64,000 nt of DNA. Source: Petrosia ficiformis (taxonomy: Eukaryota; Porifera; Demospongiae; Haplosclerida; Petrosiidae). The translations under genes and the position numbers were made by a program. Shown here one piece after another: positions 17,401-29,114 of this stretch (positions are counted from its first letter, which is position 1; each line of letters begins with the position of its first letter). The stretch is taken from assembly GCA_947044365.1 (NCBI GenBank), contig OX345642.1, positions 4,711,598-4,775,597 on the forward strand, given 5' to 3'. The notes under the pieces are model-generated. The model saw only the letters and a list, made by a program, of their open reading frames with translations, made no database searches and was not told the DNA's origin.

Positions 17401-20139
17401 CTCCTAATGGGTCCAATTGGACTCCTATTGGACTCCTAGTCGGTCCTAGTGGACTCCTATTGGGTCTTAGTGGACTGCTATTAGGTCATACTTGACTCCT
17501 ATTGGGTCCTATTAAACTCATATCGGGTCCCAGTGGACTACTATTTTGTCCTATTTGACTATTGGGTTCTACTGGACTCTAAATGGGTCCTAGAAGACTC
17601 CTATTGGTCTGCTATTGGATCCTAATGGATTCCTATTGGGTACTAGCGGACTCCAAATGGGTACTCCTATAGGGTCCTAGCGAATCCTAATGGGTCGTAG
17701 TGGACTCCTATTCAGTCCTATTGGACTCCTACTGGGTCCTAGTGGACTCCAAATGGGTTCTAATGGACTCCTATTGGGTGATAGCTCACTCCTATAGGGT
17801 CCTAGTGGACTCCTATTAGGACCTAATGTACTCCTAATGGGTCGTACTGGACTAATAGTGGACTCCTAATGGGTCCTAGTGAATTCAAAATGGATCCTAG
17901 TGGACTCCTAATGGACTGTTATTCGGTACTCCTATTGGGTGGTTATGGACTCCTATTAGGTTTTAGTGTACTCCTAACAAGTCCTAGAGGACTACTATTG
18001 GATTCCTAGTGGGTCCTTGTGGAATCCTAATGTATCGGCCGTAGTGGACTCCTATTGGGTCCTAGTGGACACCTAATGGGTGCTATTAAACTCATGTCGG
18101 GTCCTAGTGGAATCCTAATGGGTCCTAGTGAACACCTATTCGGTCCAAATGGACTCCTATTGGGTCCTAGTAGACTCCTATTCGACTCTTGTTGGGTTTT
18201 AGTGGACTCCTAATGGGTCCTAGTGTACTCCTAATGGGTCCTAGTGGAGTCCTAGTGGACTCCTACTGGGTCCTAGTGGACTCGTATTGGGCCCTAGATT
18301 ACACCTAACTGGTCTCCTGTTGGGTCCTAGTAGACTCCTATTGGGTCCTATTGCAATCCTATTCGGTCCTAGTGGACTCCTGTTTGGTCCTAGTGGACTG
18401 CTAATGGGTCCTCGTGGACTCCTATTCGGTCCTATTGGACTCCTATTGGGTTCTAGTGGACTCCTATTGGAGTCTTAGTGGGTATTGGTTGACTCTAAAT
18501 GGGTCCTAGTGGACTCCTATTGGACTCCTAGTGGACTCGTATTGGGTCCTAGTGGACTTCTCATGTATCTGTTGTAGCGGACATTTATGGGGTCCTAGTG
18601 GACACCTAATGGGTCCTATTAAACTCATATCGGGTCCCAATGGACTTCTATTGGGTCCTAGTTGACTCCTCTTGGGACATAGTTTACTCCTGTAGGGTCC
18701 TAGTGGACTCCTGATGTGTCCTAGTGGACACATATTAGGTCCAGTGAAATTCTATTTGGTCCTAGTGGACTCCTAATGGGTCCTATTGGACTCCAAATGG
18801 GTCCTAGTGGAATCCTATAGGGTCATAGTTGACTCCTATATGGTTGTAGTGGACTCCTATTAGGTCCTAATGTACTCCTAATGGGTCCCAGTGGGCTTCT
18901 ACTGGACTTCTAGTGGGTACTAGGGGAATCTAAATGAGTCCTAGTGGATTCCTAATGGGTCCTATTGGACTACTATTCGGTCCTAGTGGAAACCAATTGG
19001 GTTCTAGTGGACTCCTATTGGACTCCTGTTGGGTCCTAGTGGACTCCTAATGGGTCGTAGTGGACTCCTATTAGACCCCTGTTGGGTCCTATTGGACTCC
19101 TATTCAGTCCTAGTGGAAACCTAATGGGTCCTATTAAACACTTATAGGGTCCTAGTGGACTCCTAGTGTACTCCTATTTGGTCATAGTTGAGTCCTAGTG
19201 GACTCCTGATGTGTCCTAGTGGACACATATTTGGTCCCAGTGAACTTCTATTGGGTACTAGTGGACTGCTATTAGGTCCTAGTGGACTCCTATTGGGTCC
19301 TAGTGGACTCCTACTTGGTCCTATTAATCTCATATCGGGTCCAAGTGAACTTTTATTGGGTTTTATTGGACTCCTAGTGGGTACTAGTGGACTCTGAATG
19401 GGTACTAGTGGACTCCTATTGGATTCCTATTGGGTCCTACTGGACTCCAAATGGTCCTAGTGGACTACTATTGGGTCATAGTTGACTCCATTAGGGTCTT
19501 AGCGGACTCCTATTATATCCTAATGTACTCCTAATGGGTCAAAGTGGACTCCTATTGTATTGGACTCCTAGTTGGTCCTAGTGGACTCCTATTGGGACTT
19601 AGTGGACTCCTATTGGGTGCTAGTGGACTCCTATTGGGTCCTAGTGGACTCCAAATTGATCCTAGTGGACTCCTATGGGGTCCTAATGGACTCCTATGAA
19701 GTCCTAGTGTAGTCCTAATGGATTCCTGTTGGGTCCTAGTGGACTACTAATGGGTCCTATTCAACTCATATCGGGTCCTAGTGGACTTCTAATTGGTCCT
19801 AGTGGAATCCTAATGGGTCCTAGTGGACTACTATTTCGTCCAAATGGACTCCTATTGGATCCTACTGGACTGTAAATGGGTCCTAGAAGAGTCCTATTGG
19901 TCGGCTATTGGATCGTATTGGCTTCGTATGGGGTCCTAGGGGACTCCTATTGGATTCCTGTTGGATTTTAGTGCACCCCTAATGGGTCATAGTGGACTCC
20001 TATTAGGTCATGTTGCTTTTCCTTTTATATCACTACAGCTTTTTCACTTGCTACACTTGTGGGTTTAGGCTTTGATCTATGAATCTCATTAATAATTTTA
20101 TGAATCTCATTAATAATTCTATGAATCTCATTAATAATT

Positions 20140-20300
20140 CTCTGCAATAGAAACACCAGTATTGGAAAGGGGAAGAATTGTGAAAAACAGGTTCAATGCT
20201 CTAAGGGTTGAAATTCCAACAATATACAACAGTCATCAGTATTGTTCTGGCATTTAGTCACCAAGTTTATTAAATAAACCAACAGAAAAAAAAAAAGCTT
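20140..20300. repeat. Extra segment of the long end-type unit, left end
   Basis: About 155 bp (from CTCTGCAATAGAAACACCAG to the A tract after AAATAAACCAAC) are present here, at about 35805-35960 and at about 37403-37560, but absent from interior units. The segment ends in GGCATTTAGTCACCAAGTTT, similar to the following GGCATTCCCCTGCCGTTTAG plus ATCAAGTTTATTAAA, so interior units may have lost it by recombination between these two similar stretches. Confidence 0.85.
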
Positions 20301-22878
20301 TAAAATATTCTCAGGTCATCGGCATTCCCCTGCCGTTTAGTTATCAAGTTTATTAAAGCAAAAAGGAAATTGAAAAAGCCTGAAGTCATTTGGAGTCACT
20401 GATAGCTTATTTGATGGGGAGGAACAGTTGCCGGTATCCCAGTCCCCCCTCGAATAAGGGCCGTACACGAAGTACGTAACAACTGACCTTGAGATCTAGG
20501 ATCTCGTCAAACATCACTAACAATGACATACTCACCCCGGACCTGAGCAGCTATGCCACAGCCCAAATGACCAGGCTAACATTCTTATGTTTCTTTTCCT
20601 TTTATATGGCTAAAACATTTTCACTTGCTACACTTGTGGGTTTAGGCTTTGATCTATGAATCTCATTAATAATTCTATGAATCTAATTAAAAATAAATAA
20701 ATAAATAAATAAATAAAAAAAGTTTTAAAATTTCCTCAGGTCATCGGCATTCCCCTGCCGTTTAGTTATCACGTTTATTAAAGCAAAAAGTAAATTGAAA
20801 AAGCCTGAAGTCATTTGGAGTCACTGATAGCTTATTTGATGGGGAGGAACAGTTGCCGGTATCCAAGTCCCCCCTCGAAAGAGGGCCGTACACGAAGTAG
20901 GTAAAAACTGACCTTGAGATCTAGGATCTCGTCAAACATCACTAACAATGACATACTCACCCCGGACCTGAGCAGCTATGCCACAGCCCAAATGACCAGG
21001 CTAACATTCTTATGTTTCTTTTCCTTTTATATGGCTAAAACATTTTCACTTGCTACACTTGTGGGTTTAGGCTTTGATCTATGAATCTCATTAATAATTC
21101 TACAAATCTAATTAAAAAAAAAAATAAAAAAAAAAATAAATAAATAAATAAATAAATAAAAAGTTTTAAAATTTCCTCGGGTCATCGGCATTCCCCTGCC
21201 GTTTAGTTATCACGTTTATTAAAGCAAAAAGTAAATTGAAAAAGCCTGAAGTCATTTGGAGTCACTGATAGCTTATTTGATGGGGAGGAACAGTTGCCGG
21301 TATCCCAGTCCCCCCTCGAAAGAGGGCCGTACACGAAGTACGTAACAACTGACCTTGAGATCTAGGATCTCGTCAAACATCACTAACAATGACATACTCA
21401 CCCCGGACCTGAGCAGCTATGCCACAGCTCAAATGACCAGGCTAACATTCTTATGTTTCTTTTCCTTTTATATGGCTAAAACATTTTCACTTGCTACACT
21501 TGTGGGTTTAGGCTTTGATCTATGAATCTCATTAATAATTCTATGAATCTAATTAAAAATAAATAAATAAATAAATAAATAAAAAAAGTTTTAAAATTTC
21601 CTCAGGTCATTGGCATTCTCCTGCCGTTTAGTTATCACGTTTATTAAAGCAAAAAGTAAATTGAAAAAGCCTGAGGTCATTTGGAGTCACTGATAGCTTA
21701 TTTGATGGGGAGGAACAGTTGCCGGTATCCCAGTCCCCCCTCGAAAGAGGGCCGTACACGAAGTACGTAACAACTGACCTTGAGATCTAGGATCTCGTCA
21801 AACATCACTAACAATGACATACTCACCCCGGACCTGAGCAGCTATGCCACAGCCCAAATGACCAGGCTAACATTCTTATGTTTCATTTCCTTTTATATGG
21901 CTAAAACATTTTGACTTGCTACACTTGTGGGTTTAGGCTTTGATCTATGAATCTCATTAATAATTCTCTGAATCTAATTAAAAAAAATAAATAAAAAAAT
22001 TAAAAAAAATATTAAAAAAATTAAAAAGTTTTAAAATTTCCTCAGGTCATCGGCATTCCCCTGCCGTTTAGTTATCACGTTTATTAAAGCAAAAAGTAAA
22101 TTGAAAAAGCCTGAAGTCATTTGGAGTCACTGATAGCTTATTTGATGGGGAGGAACAGTTGCCGGTATCCCAGTCCCCCCTCGAAAGAGGGCCGTACACG
22201 AAGTACGTAACAACTGACCTTGAGATCTAGGATCTCGTCAAACATCACTAACAATGACATACTCACCCCGGACCTGAGCAGCTATGCCACAGCCCAAATG
22301 ACCAGGCTAACATTCTTATGTTTCTTTTCCTTTTATATGGCTAAAACATTTTGACTTGCTACACTTGTGGGTTTAGGCTTTAATCTATGAATCTCATTAA
22401 TAATTCTATGAATCTAATTAAAAAAAATAAATAAATAAATTTAAAAAAAATAAAAAAAAAAATAAAAAGTTTTAAAATTTCCTCAGGTCATCGGCATTCC
22501 CCTGCCGTTTAGTTATCACGTTTATTAAAGCAAAAAGGAAATTGAAAAAGCCTGAAGTCATTTGGAGTCACTGATAGCTTATTTGATGGGGAGGAACAGT
22601 TGCCGGTATCCCAGTCCCCCCTCGAAAGAGGGCCGTACACGAAGTACGTAACAACTGACCTTGAGATCTAGGATCTCGTCAAACATCACTAACAATGACA
22701 TACTCACCCCGGACCTGAGCAGCTATGCCACAGCCCAAATGACCAGGCTAACATTCTTATGTTTCATTTCCTTTTATATGGCTAAAACATTTTGACTTGC
22801 TACACTTGTGGGTTTAGGCTTTGATCTATGAATCTCATTAATAATTCTATGAATCTCATTAATAATTCTATAAATCTC

Positions 22879-22920
<42 letters not shown>

Positions 22921-23765
22921 TAAAATTTTTTTAGTTCATTGGCATTCCCCGGCCCTTTAGTTATCAAGTTTATTAAAGCAAAAAGGAAATTGAAAAAGCC
23001 TGAAGTCATTTGGAGTCACTGATAGCTTATTTGATGGGGAGGAACAGTTGCCGGTATCCCAGTCCCCCCTCGAAAGAGGGCCGTACACGAAGTACGTAAC
23101 AACTGACCTTGAGATCTAGGATCTCGTCAAACATCATTAACAATGACATACTCACCCCGGACCTGAGCAGCTATGCCACAGCCCAAATGACCAGGCTAAC
23201 ATTCTTATGTTTCATTTCCTTTTATATGGCTAAAACATTTTCACTTGCTACACTTGTGGGTTTAGACTTTGATCTATGAATCTCATTAATAATTCTATGA
23301 ATCTCATTAATAATTCTATGAATCTCATTTAAAAAAAAAAAAAAAAAAAAAAGTTTTAAAATTTTTTTAGTTCATTGGCATTCCCCGGCCCTTTAGTTAT
23401 CAAGTTTATTAAAGCAAAAAGGAAATTGAAAAAGCCTGAAGTCATTTGGAGTCACTGATAGCTTATTTAATGGGGAGGAACAGTTGCCGGTATCCCAGTC
23501 CCCCCTCGAAAGAGGGCCGTACACGAAGTACGTAACAACTGACCTTGAGATCTAGGATCTCGTCAAACATCACTAACAATGACATACTCACCCCGGACCT
23601 GAGCAGCTATGCCACAGCCCAAATGACCAGGCTAACATTCTTATGTTTCATTTCCTTTTATATGGCTAAAACATTTGACTTGCTACACTTGTTGGTTTAG
23701 GCTTTGATCTATGAATCTCATTAATAATTCTATGAATCTCATTAATAATTCTATGAATCTCATTT

Positions 23766-24044
23766 AAAAAAAAAAAGTTTTAAAATTTCTTCAGTTCATT
23801 GGCATTCCCCGGCCCTTTAGTTATCAAGTTTATTAAAGCAAAAAGGAAATTGAAAAAGCCTGAAGTCATTTGGAGTCACTGATAGCTTATTTGATGGGGA
23901 GGAACAGTTGCCGGTATCCCAGTCCCCCCTCGAAAGAGGGCCGTACACGAAGTACGTAACAACTGACCTTGAGATCTAGGATCTCGTCAAACATCACTAA
24001 CAATGACATACTCACCCCGGACCTGAGCAGCTATGCCACAGCCC
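23766..24044 (-). ncRNA. Candidate small structured RNA (representative copy of the 444-bp unit)
   Basis: Read on the minus strand the core starts GGGCTGTGGCATAGCTGCTC, resembling a tRNA 5' half. It contains TGGCATAGCTG (24028-24038), which fits the box A consensus TRGYNNANNNG, and ends in an oligo-T run (23766-23776) that could terminate Pol III. A box B is only a poor match (TGTTTGACGAG). Predicted stems, by eye: 23971-23976 with 23980-23985; 23942-23946 with 23952-23956; 23927-23931 with 23936-23940; and a closing stem 23905-23910 with 23960-23965 that encloses the last two. The GTGAGTATG following CCGGG could alternatively be a splice donor. This could be a tRNA-headed SINE turned satellite or an expressed RNA gene cluster; expression is unknown. 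The same applies to the other copies. Confidence 0.35.
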
Positions 24045-25110
24045 AAATGACCAGGCTAACATTCTTATGTTTCATTTCCTTTTATATGGCTAAAACATTT
24101 TGACTTGCTACACTTGTGGGTTTAGGCTTTGATCTATGAATCTCATTAATAATTCTATGAATCTCATTAATAATTCTATAAATTTCATTAATAATTCTAT
24201 GAATCTCATTTAAAAAAAAAAAAAAAAGTTTTAAAATATCTTCAGTTCATTGGCATTCCCCGGCCCTTTAGTTATCAAGTTTATTAAAGCAAAAAGGAAA
24301 TTGAAAAAGCCTGAAGTCATTTGGAGTCACTGATAGCTTATTTGATGGGGAGGAACAGTTGCCGGTATCCCAGTCCCCCCTCGAATAAGGGCCGTACACG
24401 AAGTACGTAACAACTGACCTTGAGATCTAGGATCTCGTCAAACATCACTAACAATGACATACTCACCCCGGACCTGAGCAGCTATGCCACAGCCCAAATG
24501 ACCAGGCTAACATTCTTATGTTTCATTTCCTTTTATACGGCTAAAACATTTTGACTTGCTACACTTGTGGGTTTAGGCTTTGATCTATGAATCTCATTAA
24601 TAATTCTATGAATCTCATTAATAATTCTATGAATCTCATTAATAATTCTATGAATCTCATTTAAAAAAAAAAAAAAAAAGTTTTAAAATTTCTTCAGTTC
24701 ATTGGCATTCCCCGGCCCTTTAGTTATCAAGTTTATTAAAGCAAAAAGGAAATTGAAAAAGCCTGAAGTCATTTGGAGTCACTGATAGCTTATTTGATGG
24801 GGAGGAACAGTTGCCGGTATCCCAGTCCCCCTTGGAAAGAGGGCCGTACACGAAGTACGTAACAACTGACCTTGAGATCTAGGATCTCGTCAAACATCAC
24901 TAACAATGACATACTCACCCCGGACCTGAGCAGCTATGCCACAGCCCAAATGACCAGGCTAACATTCTTATGTTTCATTTTTTTTTATATGGCTAAAACA
25001 TTTTGACTTGCTACACTTGTGGGTTTAGGCTTTGATCTATGAATCTCATTAATAATTCTATGAATCTCATTAATAATTCTATGAATCTCATTAATAATTC
25101 TATAAATCTC

Positions 25111-25160
<50 letters not shown>

Positions 25161-25989
25161 TAAAATATTTTCAGTTCATTGGCATTCCCCGGCCCTTTAG
25201 TTATCAAGTTTATTAAAGCAAAAAGGAAATTGAAAAAGCCTGAAGTCATTTGGAGTCACTGATAGCTTATTTGATGGGGAGGAACAGTTGCCGGTATCCC
25301 AGTCCCCCCTCGAAAGAGGGCCGTACACGAAGTACGTAACAACTGACCTTGAGATCTAGGATCTCGTCAAACATCACTAACAATGACATACTCACCCCGG
25401 ACCTGAGCAGCTATGCCACAGCCCAAATGACCAGGCTAACATTCTTATGTTTCATTTCCTTTTATATGGCTAAAACATTTTGACTTGCTACACTTGTGGG
25501 TTTAGGCTTTGATCTATGAATCTCATTAATAATTCTATGAATCTCATTAGTAATTCTATGAATCTCATTTAAAAAAAAAAAGTTTTAAAATTTCTGTAGT
25601 TCATTGGCATTCCCCGGCCCTTTAGTTATCAAGTTTATTAAAGCAAAAAGGAAATTGAAAAAGCCTGAAGTCATTTGGAGTCACTGATAGCTTATTTGAT
25701 GGGGAGGAACAGTTGCCGGTATCCCAGTCCCCCCTCGAAAGAGGGCCGTACACGAAGTACGTAACAACTGACCTTGAGATCTAGGATCTCGTCAAACATC
25801 ACTAACAATGACATACTCACCCCGGACCTGAGCAGCTATGCCACAGCCCAAATGACTAGGCTAACATTCTTATGTTTCATTTCCTTATATATGGCTAAAA
25901 CATTTTGACTTGCTACACTTGTGGGTTTAGGCTTTGATCTATGAATCTCATTAATAATTCTATGAATCTCATTAATAATTCTATAAATC

Positions 25990-26026
<37 letters not shown>

Positions 26027-27316
26027 TAAATTTTTTTCAGTTCATTGGCATTCCCCGGCCCTTTAGTTATCAAGTTTATTAAAGCAAAAAGGAAATTGAA
26101 AAAGCCTGAAGTCATTTGGAGTCACTGATAGCTTATTTGATGGGGAGGAACAGTTGTCGGTATCCCAGTCCCCCCTCGAAGAAGGGCCGTACACGAAGTA
26201 CGTAACAACTGACCTTGAGATCTAGGATCTCGTCAAACATCACTAACAATGACATACTCACCCCGGACTTGAGCAGCTATGCCACAGCCCAAATGACCAG
26301 GCTAACATTCTTATGTTTCATTTCCTTTTATATGGCTAAAACATTTTGACTTGCTACACTTGTGGGTTTAGGCTTTGATCTATGAATCTCATTAATAATT
26401 CTATGAATCTCATTAATAATTCTATGAATCTCATTTAAAAAAAAAAAAAAAAAAGTTTAAAAAATTTTTCAATTCATTGGCATTCCCAGGCCCTTTAGTT
26501 ATCAAGTTTATTAAAGCAAAAAGGAAATTGAAAAAGCCTGAAGTCATTTGTAGTAACTGATAGCTTATTTGATGGGGAGGAACAGTTGCCGGTATCCCAG
26601 TCCCCCCTCGAAAGAGGGCCGTACACGAAGTACGTAACAACTGACCTTGAGATCTAGGATCTCGTCAAACATCACTAACAATGACATACTCACCCCGGAC
26701 CTGAGCAGCTATGCCACAGCCCAAATGACCAGGCTAACATTCTTATGTTTCATTTCCTTTTATATGGCTAAAACATTTTGACTTGCTACACTTGTGGGTT
26801 TAGGCTTTGATCTATGAATCTCATTAATAATTCTATGAATCTCATTAATAATTCTATGAGTCTCATTAATAATTCTATGAATCTCATTTAAAAAATTTAA
26901 AAAAAAGTTTTAAAATTTCTTCAATTCATTGGCATTCCCCGGCCCTTTAGTTATCAAGTTTATTAAAGCAAAAAGGAAATTGAAAAAGCCTGAAGTCATT
27001 TGGAGTCACTGATAGCTTATTTGATGGGGAGGAACAGTTGCCGGTATCCCAGTCCCTCCTCGAAAGAGGGCCGTACACGAAGTACGTAACAACTGACCTT
27101 GAGATCTAGGATCTCGTCAAACATCACTAACAATGACTTACTCACCCCGGACCTGAGCAGCTATGCCACAGCCCAAATGACCAGGCTAACATTCTTATGT
27201 TTCATTTCCTTTTATATGGCTAAAACATTTTCACTTGCTACACTTGTGGGTTTAGGCTTTGATCTATGAATCTCATTAATAATTCTATGAATCTCATTAA
27301 TAATTCTATAAATCTC

Positions 27317-27352
<36 letters not shown>

Positions 27353-27750
27353 TTTAAAATTTTTTTAGTTCATTGGCATTCCCAGGCCCTTTAGTTATCA
27401 CGTTTATTAAAGCAAAAAGGAAATTGAAAAAGCCTGAAGTCATTGATAGCTTATTTGATGGGGAGGAACAGTTGCCGGTATCCCAGTCCCCCCTCGAAAG
27501 AGGGCCGTACACGAAGTACGTAACAACTGACCTTGAGATCTAGGATCTCGTCAAACATCACTAACAATGACATACTCACCCCGGACCTGAGCAGCTATGC
27601 CACAGCCCAAATGACCAGGCTAACATTCTTATGTTTCATTTCCTTTTATATGGCTAAAACATTTTCACTTGCTACACTTGTGGGTTTAGGCTTTGATCTA
27701 TGAATCTCATTAATAATTCTATGAATCTCATTAATAATTCTATGAATCTC

Positions 27751-27786
<36 letters not shown>

Positions 27787-28192
27787 TAAAATTTCTTTAG
27801 TTCATTGGCATTCCCCGGCCCTTTAGTTATCAAGTTTATTAAAGCAAAAAGGAAATTGAAAAAGCCTGAAGTCATTTGGAGTCACTGATAGCTTATTTGA
27901 TGGGGAGGAACAGTTGCCGGTATCCCAGTCCCCCCTCGAAAGAGGGCCGTACACGAAATACGTAACAACTGACCTTGAGATCTAGGATCTCGTCAAACAT
28001 CACTAACAATGACATACTCACCCCGGACCTGAGCAGCTATGCCACAGCCCAAATGACCAGGCTAACATTCTTATGTTTCATTTCCTTTTATATGGCTAAA
28101 ACAATTTGACTTGCTACACTTGTGGGTTTAGGCTTTGATCTATGAATCTCATTAATAATTCTATGAATCTCATTAATAATTCTATAAATCTC

Positions 28193-28229
<37 letters not shown>

Positions 28230-29074
28230 TAAAATTTTTTTAGTTCATTGGCATTCCCCGGCCCTTTAGTTATCAAGTTTATTAAAGCAAAAAGGAAATT
28301 GAAAAAGCCTGAAGTCATTTGGAGTCACTGATAGCTTATTTGATGGGGAGGAACAGTTGCCGGTATCCCAGTCCCCCCTCGAAAGAGGGCCGTACACGAA
28401 GTACGTAACAACTGACCTTGAGATCTAGGATCTCGTCAAACATCACTAACAATGACATACTCACCCCGGACCTGAGCAGCTATGCCACAGCCCAAATGAC
28501 CAGGCTAACATTCTTATGTTTCATTTCCTTTTATATGGCTAAAACATTTTGACTTGCTACACTTGTGGGTTTAGGCTTTGATCTAAGAATCTCATTAATA
28601 ATTCTATGAATCTCATTAATAATTCTATAAATCTCATTTAAAAAAAAAAAAAAAAAAAAAAAAAGTTTTAAAATTTCTTCAGTTCAATGGCATTCCCCGG
28701 CCCTTTAGTTATCAAGTTTATTAAAGCAAAAAGGAAATTGAAAAAGCCTGAAGTCATTTGGAGTCACTGATAGCTTATTTGATGGGGAGGAACAGTTGCC
28801 GGTATCCCAGTCCCCCCTCGAAAGAGGGCCGTACACGAAGTACGTAACAACTGACCTTGAGATCTAGGATCTCGTCAAACATCACTAACAATGACATACT
28901 CACCCCGGACCTGAGCAGCTATGCCACAGCCCAAATGACCAGGCTAACATTCTTATGTTTCATTTCCTTTTATATGGCTAAAACAATTTGACTTGCTACA
29001 CTTGTGGGTTTAGGCTTTGATCTATGAATCTCATTAATAATTCTATGAATCTCATTAATAATTCTATGAATCTC

Positions 29075-29114
<40 letters not shown>

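Larger units (their letters stand above)
9335..20005. repeat. Satellite array of 21-bp units, about 10.7 kb
   Basis: The unit is an 11-bp half GGACTCCTATT plus a 10-bp half GGGTCCTAGT, clearly related to each other. Units made of two 11-bp halves are also frequent, so the repeat probably grew from a 10-11-bp ancestor. Variants change TATT to TAAT or TGTT, and GGG to CGG. Because 21 is divisible by three and the unit lacks stops, several frames stay open for tens of codons (for example heptads of GPSGLLL on the plus strand and SPLGPNR on the minus strand). These frames are short, broken by half-unit indels and lack gene signals, so none is annotated as coding. Higher-order variants recur (GTATCCGTCGTAGTGG near 9836, 11419, 11789, and diverged copies near 12954, 13834, 14192, 15716, 18026, 18566). 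Confidence 0.97.

Noticed and set aside
23905..24044. Resemblance of the 444-bp core (GTACTT ... CTGGGATACCGG on the minus strand) to the 3' half of 5S rRNA
   Set aside because: Only short words match, spacing is wrong and the 5S internal promoter boxes are missing; the hairpins do not fit the 5S fold.
26431..26640. 69-codon minus-strand frame in the 444-bp unit (LRTSCTALFRGGTGIP...)
   Set aside because: It lies in the structured core, begins at an arbitrary point and is broken by an A-tract; upstream in the same frame there are stops.
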